64,000 bases of DNA from Betaproteobacteria bacterium Ga0077532 (lineage in GTDB: Bacteria > Pseudomonadota > Gammaproteobacteria > Burkholderiales > Ga0077523): positions 62,001-126,000 of the forward strand of contig LNEE01000027.1 of the NCBI GenBank assembly GCA_001464895.1, given 5' to 3'. Positions 27,674 through 37,213 of this stretch are shown piece by piece. Every line of letters begins with the position of its first letter. Position 1 is the first letter of the stretch. The notes beneath the pieces are model-generated. The model did not search any database, had not been told where the DNA came from, and saw nothing but the letters and a program-made list of their open reading frames with translations. Both the position numbers and the translations under genes were made by a program.

Positions 27674-28329
27674 GGCGTCGGGCCCGCCACGGCAAGCGCC
27701 TCTTCCATCGCATCGACCAGCACTTCGGCCGGCTGCGCACCCGACACGGCCAGACGGCGCTCGAAGATGAAGAACGGCACTCCCTGCACGCCGATCTGCC
27801 GGGCCATGTGCTCGTCGGCCGCGACGTCGTCGAGCAGCGCGTCCGACTGCAGGAAGGCCAGCGCGGCGTCGGCGTCGAGCCCGGCTTCGCCCGCCAGCCC
27901 AGCGAGCACCTGGTCGTCCGTGAAATCCCGCGCCTCCAGGAAGTAGCCGCGGAAGAGCGCTTCCACGAGGGGCCCGGCGTCGCCTGCCTGCGTCGCCCAT
28001 GCCACCAGACGATGGGCCTGGATCGTGTTGGGCTGGATCTGCATGCGCGCGAACTCGAACGGGATGCCCACCTCGCGACCAGCCTGCTCGACGCGGGCGT
28101 AGATCTCGCGCGCTCGCTCGGGGCCGCCGAACTTCTGCTCGAGATAGTCCTTGCGACCGACGCCGGCGCGGGGCATGTCGGGGTTCAGCTGGTAGGCGTG
28201 CCACGTGACCGTCACCGGCGTGTCGGGATGCCGCCGGGCCCAGAGCGCGAGCGCCTGTTCGAGGCGGCGCTTGCCGATGTAGCACCACGGGCAGACCACG
28301 TCGGACACGATGTCGAGGGCGAGCGCCAT
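27670..28329 (-). CDS. DsbA-family oxidoreductase, FrnE-like
   Basis: 219 residues from ATG 28329. The thioredoxin-like active site is CPWC (VVCPWCYIGKRRLE), followed by the inserted helical domain and the cis-Pro segment GVQGVPFFIF. There is no signal peptide, so it is cytosolic like FrnE. FrnE-like proteins assist disulfide exchange or stress tolerance and are often found beside methyltransferases. It is translationally coupled to the dehydratase. The region 28330-28568 upstream is shared with a divergently transcribed gene and probably contains both promoters. Confidence 0.92.
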   Translation of the reverse strand: MALALDIVSDVVCPWCYIGKRRLEQALALWARRHPDTPVTVTWHAYQLNPDMPRAGVGRKDYLEQKFGGPERAREIYARVEQAGREVGIPFEFARMQIQPNTIQAHRLVAWATQAGDAGPLVEALFRGYFLEARDFTDDQVLAGLAGEAGLDADAALAFLQSDALLDDVAADEHMARQIGVQGVPFFIFERRLAVSGAQPAEVLVDAMEEALAVAGPTP

Positions 28330-28568
28330 GCGCAAAGCTCCAGTAGGGGAAGTGGGCGTCGATGATACCCGTCGCCCATTCACGAAAATCGCCTGGAGCC
28401 TGTCGGGCTTGGGTGGTCGAAAGCGAGACGGCGGGAGAGCGAGGACAGATCTTGACGATTTCGACGAACGTATCGGGAATACGTGAGGAGAAAGCGGCGG
28501 GATATGGACCGCTCCCCCACCGTCGCAGCCGACGCATCCCAAGTCCGACAGGCTCCCGAGGAACCGCT

Positions 28569-29312
28569 ATGATGCCGACGCCTTCACGCCCCGGAACGCT
28601 CCGCATGCCGCACCGGACTCCACCGTCCCGCATCGTTCGGCTCCACCTTGCACGGCTCGTCATCGCATCGTTGCTGACCGCCGTGGCGTGGATGGCCGGC
28701 ACGACGATGGCGCAGGCGGCAAAGGTCTATCGCTGCCCCGACGGCTCGTATGCCGACAAGCCCTGCGGCGAAGGTCAGCGCGTGGTGACCACGACGCGGC
28801 GCTACACGGCCGTCCCCGGCGAGGACAAGGAATGCGTGGCGATGGCCGACGACGCCGAGGAGCTCGCCAACGCGAAGGCGGGCGGCGTCACCTCCGCCCA
28901 GGCGCTGAAGCGCGTCGACGAGGCCGGCCTCCCCTACGAGCAGCGCACCCTGCGCAAGAAGTTCGTCGTGAAGATCTACCAGACCAACGGGTCGCCCGCC
29001 GAGGTCCGCTCCCTCGTCGAGGCCGACTGCGTCTCCGACAAGAAGACCGCCGCGAAAGCCTCGGCCGACAAAGCTGCAGCAGACAAGGCCGCCGCCGAGC
29101 AGGCTGCCCGCGCCGCCAGCACCCAGACTGCGAACACCGGCACCGCGGCACCCGTCGGTGGCCCCAGCAAGGCCCAGTGCGAGGAACTGAAGCGCACGCT
29201 CGCCATGCTCCGCAACCGGCAGCGCGACGGCGGTACCGGTGGCGACATGGAGCAGATGCGGGGCGACCAGCGCGACACCGAGAAACAACTCGCGGGGCTC
29301 TGTCCACAGTGA
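28569..29312 (+). CDS. DUF4124-type exported protein with Ala-rich coiled-coil segment
   Basis: 247 residues. A positively charged N-terminus and hydrophobic segment (LVIASLLTAVAWMAGTTMAQA) form a signal peptide. The start may be ATG 28569 or 28605. The next part (KVYRCPDGSYADKPCGEGQ) is the DUF4124 motif, with two cysteines likely to form a disulfide. A Lys/Ala-rich stretch (ADKAAADKAAAEQAARAA) is predicted to be helical, perhaps envelope-spanning. The C-terminal helix pair ends in C. Function unknown. The stop overlaps the GTG start of the next gene (GTGA), which is surprising, since the two seem functionally unrelated. Confidence 0.83.
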   Translation: MMPTPSRPGTLRMPHRTPPSRIVRLHLARLVIASLLTAVAWMAGTTMAQAAKVYRCPDGSYADKPCGEGQRVVTTTRRYTAVPGEDKECVAMADDAEELANAKAGGVTSAQALKRVDEAGLPYEQRTLRKKFVVKIYQTNGSPAEVRSLVEADCVSDKKTAAKASADKAAADKAAAEQAARAASTQTANTGTAAPVGGPSKAQCEELKRTLAMLRNRQRDGGTGGDMEQMRGDQRDTEKQLAGLCPQ

Positions 29313-30163
29313 CCACCGCCGCCCCCGCCTACGAACGCGCCACGAGCCTCGCGCTCGCGCTGGACCGACTCGGCGCCGGGGGCGTCACCATCATCGCCGG
29401 GGGGACTGACTACTACCCGTCCCGCGTCGGGCGCCCCACCGACGCCGCGCTGCTCGACATCGCGGACCTCCCGGAACTCCGGGGCATCACCAGCGAGATC
29501 GACCACTGGCGCATCGGCGCCGCAGCCACCTGGGCCGACCTCCTCGACGCGCCGCTGCCTGCCGCATTCGACGGCCTCCGCCAGGCCGCGCGCGAGGTGG
29601 GCGGGCTCCAGATCCAGAACGCCGGCACGATCGGCGGCAACCTCTGCAACGCGTCCCCGGCCGCCGACGGCATCCCCGCCCTCCTCGCCCTCGACGCGAC
29701 CGTCGAACTCCGCTCCAGCGCCGCCACGACGACCATCCCGCTCTCGTCGTTCATCCTCGGGCCACGCCGGACGCGCCGCACGCCGGACCAGCTGGTCACC
29801 GCCGTGCTCGTCCCGCACGCGCGGCACGCCGTCACCAGCCGCTTCGTGAAGCTGGGCGCGCGCCGCTACCTGGTGATCTCGATCGTGATGGCCTCGGCCT
29901 GCCTGGAAGTGAACGACGCCGGGAAGATCACCGCAGCCCGCGTGGCCGTGGGCGCGTGTTCGCCCGTGGCGCGGCGTCTGCCGACCCTCGAACAGCGTCT
30001 CGTCGGCACGCGTTTCGGATCAGGCCTGGGCGGACTCGTCGCCCACGATCACCTCGCCCCGCTCTCCCCCATCGATGACGTGCGGGCCAGCCGGGCGTAC
30101 CGCATCGACGCGGCGCGCACCGTGGTCGCACGACTGCTCGACGATCTGCCCACACCGCGATGA
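29309..30163 (+). CDS. FAD-binding subunit (CoxM type) of a molybdenum hydroxylase
   Basis: 284 residues from GTG 29309. It contains the conserved FAD-binding stretches [12 protein letters not shown] and [25 protein letters not shown], typical of the M subunit of xanthine dehydrogenase/CO-dehydrogenase-family enzymes. The C-terminal CO_deh_flav domain follows. It passes electrons from the Fe-S clusters to NAD+ or another acceptor. Coupled by ATGA (30160-30163) to the fused Fe-S/Mo subunit, together forming a complete hydroxylase. The start is GTG because no in-frame ATG fits. Confidence 0.93.
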   Translation: MTTAAPAYERATSLALALDRLGAGGVTIIAGGTDYYPSRVGRPTDAALLDIADLPELRGITSEIDHWRIGAAATWADLLDAPLPAAFDGLRQAAREVGGLQIQNAGTIGGNLCNASPAADGIPALLALDATVELRSSAATTTIPLSSFILGPRRTRRTPDQLVTAVLVPHARHAVTSRFVKLGARRYLVISIVMASACLEVNDAGKITAARVAVGACSPVARRLPTLEQRLVGTRFGSGLGGLVAHDHLAPLSPIDDVRASRAYRIDAARTVVARLLDDLPTPR

Positions 30164-32901
30164 ACGCTCCGACACCTCTCACCGCACTCGCCTGGACCGT
30201 GAACGGTCGCACCGTCGCCATGCCCGCCGACGGGCGCCGTCGCCTCGCCGACGTCCTGCGCGACGACCTCGGCCTCACCGGCACGAAGATCGGATGCAAC
30301 GCCGGCGACTGCGGCGCCTGCACCGTGCTGCTCGACGGCCGCCAGGTGTGCGCGTGCCTGACGCCCGTGGGGCGCGTGGCCGACCGCGAGGTCACCACCA
30401 TCGAAGGCTTCGCGGACCAGCCCGACCTCGCGCGGCTGCAGCGCGCCTTCCACGTGCACCTCGCCACGCAGTGCGGCATCTGCACGCCCGGGATGATCGT
30501 CGCCGCGGCCGACCTCCTGCGCCGGAACCCGAACCCCGACGAGGCCGCGATCCTCGACGCGCTGGGCGGCGTGCTCTGCCGCTGCACGGGTTACCGCAAC
30601 ATCATCACGGCCGTGCAGGCGTGCGTCGCCGAAGTCACGATGCCCGCCGCGCCTGCCGCCGGACACGCACTCGGCAGCCGCGCTGCGAAGGTCGACGGCG
30701 CCGCGAAGGTCACGGGCGCAGAGCGCTTCGGCGCCGACGGCATCCCCGCCGACGCCCTCTGGCTGCGCGTCGTGCGCTCGCCCCACGCGCGGGCCCGCTT
30801 CACCCTCGGCGATCTCGACGCCATGCAGGCGCGCTTCCCGGGGCTCGTGCGCATCCTCACCGCGGCCGACGTCCCATCGAACGGCTACGGCATCTACCCC
30901 GACGTGAAGGACCAGCCCGTGCTCGCCGACGGCCAGGTGCGCCATCGTGGCGAAGCGGTCGTCGCGCTCGTCGGGCCGCGCGCGGTGGTCGAGGCGATCC
31001 CCGACGACGCCGTGCCGATCCGCTACGACATCGAGACCCCCGTCATCGGCCTCGACGCCGCCATGCGCGACGGCGCACCGCTCGTGCAGGCCGCGAAGCC
31101 CGGCAACTTCCTCGTGCAGGGGCGCGTGCACCGCGGCGACCCCGCCGGCGCATTCGCGAACTGCGCGGCCATCGCCGAGGGCACGTTCACCACACGCTAC
31201 GTCGAGCACGCGTACATCGAACCCGAGGCCGGCTGGGCCAGACGCGTCGGCGACCGCGTCGAGATCCACGTCACCACGCAGACGCCGTACATGGACCGCG
31301 ACGAGGTCGCGATCGTGATGCGCATGGCGCCGGACCAGATCCGCATCGTGCCCACCGCGTGCGGCGGCGGCTTCGGCGGCAAGCTCGATCTCTCGGTGCA
31401 GCCGCTCATCGCCCTCGCGGCGTGGCTCACCGACCAGCCGGTGGCGTGCGTCTACACCCGCCCGGAAAGCATGATGGCCACGACGAAGCGGCACCCGGCC
31501 CGCATCCGCGCCCGCTTCGGCGCCGACAGCTCGGGGCGCCTGCAGGCCGTCGACGTCGACGCGCTCTTCGACACCGGCGCCTACGCGAGCTGGGGGCCGA
31601 CGGTCGCGAACCGCGTCCCGGTGCACGCGACCGGCCCCTACGCCGTCCCGCACGTCACGACGCGCGGCCGCGCGTTCCTCACCAACGAACCGGTGGCCGG
31701 CGCCTTCCGCGGCTTCGGCGTCCCGCAGGGCGCGATCGCGCACGAAGCGCTGATGGACGACCTCGCGGCACAACTCGCCATCGACCGCCTCGAGATCCGC
31801 CGCCGCAACGCGCTACGCGTCGGCGACACCACCGCCACCGGCCAGCGCCTCGACGCGAGCTGCGGCCTCGTCGCCTGCCTCGACGCCCTGGAGCCCCACT
31901 GGCACACCGCCCTCGCTGCCGCCGAACGCTTCAACGAGACCAGCACGCGCACGCGCCGCGGCGTCGGCATCGGCTGCATGTGGTACGGCATCGGGAACAC
32001 CGCGCTGTCGAACCCCTCGACCATGCGCATCGGCATCGCGGCAGACGGCACGGTCACGTTCTACAACGGCTGCGCCGACATCGGCCAGGGCACCACGACC
32101 ACGATGCTGCAGGTCGTCGCCGATGGCGCAGGCCTGCCGATGGACACCATCCGCTCCGTGGTCGCCGACACCGACCTCACGCTCGACGCCGGCAAATCGT
32201 CGGCGTCACGCCAAGCATTCGTGTCGGGCAAGGCCGCGGAACTCGCCGGCCGCGCGCTGCGCGAACACATCCTCGAACGCGTCGGCGCCGTCGAACCCGC
32301 AACCATCACCATCGACGGCGCCCGCCTCGTCGTCACCGACCCCGCGGGCGAACACCTCTTCGACCTCGCAGCGCTGATCCCCAACGAACGCGGCGACGTC
32401 CTCGAAGGCATCGGCCGCTTCGACCCGCCCACGACCCCGCTCGACGCCGACGGCCAGGGCGTCCCGTACGCCACCTATGCCTTCGCCGCGCAGATGGCCG
32501 AAGTCGAAGTCGACCTGGACCTCGGCACCACCCGCGTCACCCGCATCGTCGCCGCCCACGACGTCGGCCGATCGCTCAACCCGCAACAGGTGGAAGGCCA
32601 GATCCACGGCGGCATCGCCCAGGGCCTCGGCCTCGCGCTGATGGAGGAGTACCGCACCGGCCGCACCGAGAACCTGCACGACTACCTGATCCCGACCATC
32701 GGCGACATCCCGCCCATCGAAACCATCCTCATCGAAGACCGCGAACCCCTCGGCCCCGGCGGCGCGAAGGGCGTAGGCGAACCGGCGCTGATCCCGACGC
32801 CGCCCGCGATCCTCGGCGCCATCCGCCACGCGACGGGCGTGCGGATGGACGAGGTGCCGGTGTTGCCGCATCGGTTGCGGGGTAGGTTGCGGGTGGAATG
32901 A
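30160..32901 (+). CDS. fused [2Fe-2S] and molybdopterin-binding subunit of a xanthine dehydrogenase-family hydroxylase
   Basis: 913 residues, a natural fusion. Residues 1-155 form the small subunit: C46, C51, C54 and C64/C66 for the first cluster; C105, C108, C140, C142 for the second. From about 165 the Mo subunit begins ([18 protein letters not shown]), with [23 protein letters not shown] and [11 protein letters not shown]874 in GEPAL is the catalytic Glu. In this family water-derived hydroxylation of an N-heterocycle or aldehyde is normal; the neighbouring 6-hydroxynicotinate reductase-like gene favours a pyridine-type substrate. No Tat leader, so cytosolic. The complementary frames also stay open here because of the extreme GC bias. 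Confidence 0.93.
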   Translation: MNAPTPLTALAWTVNGRTVAMPADGRRRLADVLRDDLGLTGTKIGCNAGDCGACTVLLDGRQVCACLTPVGRVADREVTTIEGFADQPDLARLQRAFHVHLATQCGICTPGMIVAAADLLRRNPNPDEAAILDALGGVLCRCTGYRNIITAVQACVAEVTMPAAPAAGHALGSRAAKVDGAAKVTGAERFGADGIPADALWLRVVRSPHARARFTLGDLDAMQARFPGLVRILTAADVPSNGYGIYPDVKDQPVLADGQVRHRGEAVVALVGPRAVVEAIPDDAVPIRYDIETPVIGLDAAMRDGAPLVQAAKPGNFLVQGRVHRGDPAGAFANCAAIAEGTFTTRYVEHAYIEPEAGWARRVGDRVEIHVTTQTPYMDRDEVAIVMRMAPDQIRIVPTACGGGFGGKLDLSVQPLIALAAWLTDQPVACVYTRPESMMATTKRHPARIRARFGADSSGRLQAVDVDALFDTGAYASWGPTVANRVPVHATGPYAVPHVTTRGRAFLTNEPVAGAFRGFGVPQGAIAHEALMDDLAAQLAIDRLEIRRRNALRVGDTTATGQRLDASCGLVACLDALEPHWHTALAAAERFNETSTRTRRGVGIGCMWYGIGNTALSNPSTMRIGIAADGTVTFYNGCADIGQGTTTTMLQVVADGAGLPMDTIRSVVADTDLTLDAGKSSASRQAFVSGKAAELAGRALREHILERVGAVEPATITIDGARLVVTDPAGEHLFDLAALIPNERGDVLEGIGRFDPPTTPLDADGQGVPYATYAFAAQMAEVEVDLDLGTTRVTRIVAAHDVGRSLNPQQVEGQIHGGIAQGLGLALMEEYRTGRTENLHDYLIPTIGDIPPIETILIEDREPLGPGGAKGVGEPALIPTPPAILGAIRHATGVRMDEVPVLPHRLRGRLRVE

Positions 32902-33133
32902 GAGGCGCGACGAGCATGGGCTTTCTACACTGGATTTGCGGGACTCAGCACCGATCTGGAAAGTGAACGCTGCCAAGCTAGCCTTGATGCTTAGCGCGTT
33001 CAACACAGGGGCTCAGCGCCACGCTTGACGGCATGAACAGCAGGTCCTCGGTACCGGGCAGCATGACGGCGGGCGTCGAGAATGAACCAACGACTTTGCT
33101 TGGGACGACGTCACAACGATTCGGAGTCATGCT

Positions 33134-33610
33134 ATGAGCATCCAGGCCCAGTATTTCATCCCTGAAGAGGACACTCTCCGCGAGATCGGACGCATGCAGG
33201 TACTTCACGGTCACCTTGACCACTCACTCAGACTTTCCATCAAGCGCATTCTTGGCATCTCAGTTGACGACCCCGGCTACTGGAACGAAACGCGCGGTAT
33301 GGCAAAGAATCTGCGCGACAAAGTGCGAGGTCTGATTGCTGAGAAGTGCGACAACGACGACGACCGCGCCGTAGTCCTGAACAAGGTACTCGACGACGCC
33401 GACGGAGCAACTGAGCTGCGCAACCGCGCGCTCCACAGCGTCTGGATGAAGGAGCCACGCGGAGATCCGTTCCTCCACGACCGCGACATGGCCTCGAAAA
33501 GCCACGTCAACTATCTACCTCCCTCCAAATCGGACTTGGAAGCCCTCAGTGCACGAATTCAGCGGATTCATCGCGTACTCGACGGGGTTACGCGTGACCT
33601 TCAATGGTGA
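33134..33610 (+). CDS. HEPN-like protein, uncharacterised
   Basis: 158 residues, mostly helical. It has an R-x4-H motif (R96-NRAL-H101 in ELRNRALHS), the signature of HEPN RNases, preceded by an acidic/polar helix (TELRN). It is not clearly assignable to a named HEPN subfamily. Codon use and base composition are markedly less GC-rich than in flanking genes, suggesting recent transfer. It precedes the GIY-YIG gene by 52 bp on the same strand, so the two probably form an operon. Function could be defence- or toxin-related RNA cleavage, or an inactive fold; this is inference. Confidence 0.65.
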   Translation: MSIQAQYFIPEEDTLREIGRMQVLHGHLDHSLRLSIKRILGISVDDPGYWNETRGMAKNLRDKVRGLIAEKCDNDDDRAVVLNKVLDDADGATELRNRALHSVWMKEPRGDPFLHDRDMASKSHVNYLPPSKSDLEALSARIQRIHRVLDGVTRDLQW

Positions 33611-33662
33611 CACTGCATGCCTCCGCTTGCGGTGGCCATCCACATTAGGAAGAACCTGAGTT

Positions 33663-34136
33663 ATGGATCTCGAACTCCGCTGGGTTGAACCTTACAAGCT
33701 TGCAAATGGAAAGCGGGAGGGACTGATCTACAAGGTCCCTGATCTGGACGAAGTATCGACGGGTCCGGGCGTCTATGTTTTCACCCGTGTCCATGGAAAA
33801 GCAGTTTTCCCGCTGTACATCGGCAAAGCCACAAACCTGCGACGCAGGATCGAGCAACACATCAAGAGCAACGTCAGGCTCATGCGCGGAATCGAAGACG
33901 CCCCCGCTGGTTACCGACGTTTGCACATTGGCGAGCTCGTACCGAAGGGAGGACAGGTCGCTGAGAAGGCCGTTCGGATCATCGAGAGCGCATTGATCCG
34001 TGCCGCCCTTGCCGATGGCTACGACATCTTCAACATCAAGGGCACCAAGGCTCTGGTGCATACGATCTCGAATCGCGGCAATCGGGATGCACGACTATGG
34101 CTTCGAAGCACCAGCTTGAAGGTAGAGCGTGCATAG
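33663..34136 (+). CDS. GIY-YIG nuclease-family protein
   Basis: 157 residues. The catalytic core is visible: GVY (36-38) for GIY, YIGKATNLRRRI (52-63) with the catalytic Arg, and E108 in RIIESALI as the likely metal-binding Glu, then an N in FNIKG. The family includes UvrC N-domains, homing enzymes and restriction or defence nucleases. An N-terminal 35-residue and a short C-terminal extension are unassigned. Lower GC, like the upstream HEPN-like gene. The pair looks like an insert between the Mo-hydroxylase genes and the reductase gene that follows them. Confidence 0.85.
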   Translation: MDLELRWVEPYKLANGKREGLIYKVPDLDEVSTGPGVYVFTRVHGKAVFPLYIGKATNLRRRIEQHIKSNVRLMRGIEDAPAGYRRLHIGELVPKGGQVAEKAVRIIESALIRAALADGYDIFNIKGTKALVHTISNRGNRDARLWLRSTSLKVERA

Positions 34137-34303
34137 TTGCGTCTGACACCAAACTTTCAACCTTCGGGGTCCGGCCTGGCCGCGTCGTCGAGGCGCCAAT
34201 TGATGCGCGCGCAATCTGGTCCGTAGGCGCGACGAGATGCCACCTGATCCGCAAGCCGCCTGAATCGACGAGCCACCCTCCGCCCCCGTTTCCCACTCAC
34301 CCC

Positions 34304-35791
34304 ATGCGCGAAGACACCACCCCCGAATCCGCCGACACCCTCGACACCCCGGTCCCTGCCGGCAACGTCCGCTGCGATGCCTGCCCCGTGCTCTGCATCA
34401 TCCGCCCCGGCAAGACCGGTGCGTGTGACCGCTACGCGAACGTCGACGGCAATCTCGCCCGCGTCGACCCGCTGGTGATCGCACAGCGCGTCGAGGGCAA
34501 CGGTGGTGCCGTCGTGCGTTTCCTCGACCGTGCCGACGAATGGCGCGGAGAGGTGCTCGCCGATGCGCCCGTCTTCGTGACCGGCGTCGGTGCCGGTACC
34601 ACCTACCCCGACTACAAGCCCGCGCCCTTCATCGTGTCGAGCAGGCACGCGGGGGTCGACATGGTCACCGTCGTGACCGAAGGCATCTTCAGTTACTGCG
34701 GCGCGAAGGTGAAGATCGACACCGACCGCTACCTCGGCCCGGAGCAGGCCGCGATCCGCGTGGATGGGGAACAGGTAGGCCACGTCACCACCGCGGAGTA
34801 CGGCTCGCAGATGCTGGCGCTGGGCGGCGTGCGCCATCTCACCGGCGGCACCAAGCGCGAGGGCCGCGTCGCGTGCGACGTGCTGGAGAAGCTCTGCAAC
34901 CGCGAGGCCGTGGAACTCGTCATCGACGGCGGTTCGCGCGTCGTCGTGCAGTCGGGCATGCCGCCCATCGTCGACGGCGAGCGCGAAGACCGCATGCGCG
35001 TCGGCTGCGGCTCCGCCACCATCGGCATGTTCGCGCAGCAGTGGCTGGGCCACGCCGACGAGGTGATCGTCGTCGACGACCACATCACTGGCGTGCTCTC
35101 GGAACACCAGGCCGGCCGCTTCCTCGCGATGCGCCCGGCCGGCATCAAGGTCCGCGGCCGCAAATCCACGCCGGGCCGCTACTTCCGCGTGGCGGAGCCG
35201 GGCTCCGGCTGGGGCGGCACCAACGTCACCGATCCGCTGGAGATCATCGAACACATCGACCCCGCCACCGCGTGGCCGGGGCTCACGCTGCTGATGGTCT
35301 CCACCACCGGCGAACAGGCCGCGTGGTTCGTCCTCGACGAAGCCCTCCGCCCCCAACCCGCCCCGCTGCCCGACGCCATCGCGAAGGCCGTGGCGCGCAT
35401 CGCCGAGAACTGCGAACCCGCGCTTTGCACCGTGCTCTTCATGGGCGGCGCCGGCGGCAGCCTGCGCTCCGGCGTCACCGAGAACCCCGTGCAGCTCACA
35501 CGCTCGGTGAAGGACACCCTCACCCGCGTGACCTGCGGCGGCGCCCCGGTCTACGTCTGGCCGGGCGGCGGCATCACCATCCTCGTCGACGTCGCCTCGA
35601 TGCCAGCGAAGTCATTCGGCTCGGTGCCGACACCCGCGCTCGTGGTCCCAATCGAGTTCACCATTCGCCTGGACCACTACGCGCAACTGGGCGGCCACAT
35701 GGGCAGCGTGGTGAAACTGGAAGACGTGCTCGCGCGCGACCGGCGTATCGGGACGGACTGGGTGGCGGGGAATCCGTGGCCGTTCGGTTGA
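34304..35791 (+). CDS. 6-hydroxynicotinate reductase-like Fe-S protein
   Basis: 495 residues from ATG 34304. The N-terminus carries a CxxCxxxC..C cluster (C24, C27, C31, C41; CDACPVLCIIRPGKTGACDRYAN), likely a [4Fe-4S] site. The rest (GVGAGTTYPDYKPAPFIV, FSYCGAKVKIDTDRYLGPE, VGCGSATIGMF, VVDDHITGVLSEHQAG) resembles proteins annotated as 6-hydroxynicotinate reductase in betaproteobacteria and in nicotinate-fermenting clostridia. In the latter this enzyme reduces the hydroxylated pyridine ring using ferredoxin. Name from memory of the family; experimental support outside Eubacterium is thin. Placed after a Mo hydroxylase, it may reduce the hydroxylated ring. Confidence 0.65.
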   Translation: MREDTTPESADTLDTPVPAGNVRCDACPVLCIIRPGKTGACDRYANVDGNLARVDPLVIAQRVEGNGGAVVRFLDRADEWRGEVLADAPVFVTGVGAGTTYPDYKPAPFIVSSRHAGVDMVTVVTEGIFSYCGAKVKIDTDRYLGPEQAAIRVDGEQVGHVTTAEYGSQMLALGGVRHLTGGTKREGRVACDVLEKLCNREAVELVIDGGSRVVVQSGMPPIVDGEREDRMRVGCGSATIGMFAQQWLGHADEVIVVDDHITGVLSEHQAGRFLAMRPAGIKVRGRKSTPGRYFRVAEPGSGWGGTNVTDPLEIIEHIDPATAWPGLTLLMVSTTGEQAAWFVLDEALRPQPAPLPDAIAKAVARIAENCEPALCTVLFMGGAGGSLRSGVTENPVQLTRSVKDTLTRVTCGGAPVYVWPGGGITILVDVASMPAKSFGSVPTPALVVPIEFTIRLDHYAQLGGHMGSVVKLEDVLARDRRIGTDWVAGNPWPFG

Positions 35792-36202
35792 GGGTGCGAC
35801 GCAGACCCTACGGCAGGACCGCGCTCTCGCGGGCAGGACCCGCTCCTACAGACGCGTGATCCATTCCGACCGTCGGCGGGAGGCAAGAGGTCCTCCCTTC
35901 GCTTTCGCGCACCACACGCGCCCTCGCCTGCCGACCCGATGCATGCCGCACCACAACGGCTCGACCGGCGATCGAAGCGCACACCCAGTGGGCATGCGCG
36001 GGATACGGCCAACGGACGGCATCGACACGCGGTCACCAAGGCATGCCGACGTCCACCATCGCATTCCCCCGTGCGCTCCTTCTTTGCGACGTATCCGAGG
36101 GCCCCAGCGCGAGAAACATTGCCGGATGACCGTCGCCGTTCACGGACCTTGCTAAAGAACGGGATGCGCACCTCCGCGCGCTCACCCCGAGAGGTTCCCG
36201 TG
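35792..36202. other. gene-free interval with one REP-type repeat, upstream of a binding-protein gene
   Basis: Only a REP-type hairpin at 35822-35850 was recognised. The remainder carries no credible frame. A promoter for the binding-protein gene should lie in its right half, but no site could be defined. A GAGAGG ribosome site precedes ATG 36203. Confidence 0.5.
35822..35850. repeat. single REP-type element
   Basis: Contains CTCGCGGGCAGGACCCGC, a variant of the repeat with core TTCGCGGGCATGGCCCGC seen at 45, 50.7 and 57 kb, followed by the shared TCCTACA end. Confidence 0.8.
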
Positions 36203-37183
36203 ATGCCTGCCCGTTGGAAATGGTTGAGATTCACCGCCGGCGTCATCGCCGGCCTGACCCTGGCCGGTGCTGCCTTCGCCGGCAAGATGAGCATCGGTCA
36301 CACGACCTGGGTCGGCTACGGCCCGCTCTACTTGGCTCGCGACCTCGGCTACTTCAAGGCCGCGGGGCTCGACCTCGATCTGAAGGTGATCGAGGAAGGC
36401 TCGCTCATCATGACCGCCATGGCCGGCAACAACCTCGACGGCGATGCGTCGACGCTGGACGAGATCATGAAGTACCGCGCGCCGGACTTCTGCTTCAAGG
36501 TCGTGCTGGTGCTCGACGAGAGCCATGGCGGTGACGGCGTGCTCGTGGCCGGGAACGAGAAATCGATTAAGGACCTCAAGGGCAAAACCGTCGCGCTGAA
36601 CGAAGGATCCACGTCACAGTTCTGGTTCAGCATCCTGCTCGCCAAGGAGGGCATGACGCCCGCCGACGTGAAGGTCGCGAACATGACCGCCGATGACGCC
36701 GCGGCCGCCTTCCTGGCGAAGCGCGTCCCGGTCGCCGTGACGTGGGAGCCGCATCTCTCGCTCGCGAAGAAGAAGAAACAGGGGCGCGTGCTGATCGACA
36801 GCTCGGCGACGCCGGGCACCATCGTCGACGTCGTGGCGCTGCGGTGCGACTACATCGAGAAGCATCCCGCCGAGGTAGCGGCGCTGGTCAGTGGCTACTA
36901 CAAGGCCATCGACTACATGAAGAAGAACCAGACCAAGGCCTACGCGATCATGGCGAAAGGCGTGGGTGGCTTCCTGAAGGACCCGAAGGACTTCGCCGAT
37001 GCCGCGAAGGGCGTGCGGTTCTTCGACAAGCCCATGAACGCCGCCTTCCTCGGCACCGCCGAGAAGCCCGGCGCCTCCGCCGAACTGCTGATCCTGGGCA
37101 GCAAGGTCTGGAGCCAGTTGGGCAAGCTGAAGATGGAAATCGACCACGCGACGCTGATCGAACCGAAGTTCGCCGTGCAGTGA
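36203..37183 (+). CDS. periplasmic substrate-binding protein of a NitT/TauT-type ABC transporter
   Basis: 326 residues from ATG 36203. The signal peptide (FTAGVIAGLTLAGAAFAG) is followed by a SsuA/TauA/NMT1-like domain (SIGHTTWVGYGPLYLARDLGYFKAAGLDLD). Segments MSIGHTTWVGYGP, DLKGKTVALNEGSTSQFW and WEPHLSLAKKKKQGRV are typical. Family ligands are nitrate, sulfonates, thiamine precursors and other small heterocycles. No permease or ATPase is adjacent, so the partners are elsewhere. It lies beside the catabolic locus and could take up its substrate. Converges with the M20 gene; a 10-bp perfect hairpin (37190-37213) separates the two. Confidence 0.9.
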   Translation: MPARWKWLRFTAGVIAGLTLAGAAFAGKMSIGHTTWVGYGPLYLARDLGYFKAAGLDLDLKVIEEGSLIMTAMAGNNLDGDASTLDEIMKYRAPDFCFKVVLVLDESHGGDGVLVAGNEKSIKDLKGKTVALNEGSTSQFWFSILLAKEGMTPADVKVANMTADDAAAAFLAKRVPVAVTWEPHLSLAKKKKQGRVLIDSSATPGTIVDVVALRCDYIEKHPAEVAALVSGYYKAIDYMKKNQTKAYAIMAKGVGGFLKDPKDFADAAKGVRFFDKPMNAAFLGTAEKPGASAELLILGSKVWSQLGKLKMEIDHATLIEPKFAVQ

Positions 37184-37189
37184 CGGAAC

Positions 37190-37213
37190 GGCCGGCGGCT
37201 CAGGCCGCCGGCC
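37190..37213. terminator. hairpin between convergent binding-protein and M20 genes
   Basis: Perfect 10-bp stem GGCCGGCGGC / GCCGCCGGCC with a 4-base loop. It overlaps the stop codon of the M20 gene. No T tract follows on either side. Confidence 0.45.

Noticed and set aside
30075-32885. Very long (936-codon) alternative plus frame over the Mo-hydroxylase
   Set aside because: Arg-dominated shadow of the true frame; it has no start context or domain.
32978-33223. 81-codon minus-strand frame overlapping the HEPN-like gene start
   Set aside because: Too short, no family resemblance, no clear ribosome site, and it conflicts with the plus-strand gene.
35792-36202. Riboswitch upstream of the NitT/TauT-type binding-protein gene
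   Set aside because: No recognisable thiamine or other aptamer core was seen; only a REP element.
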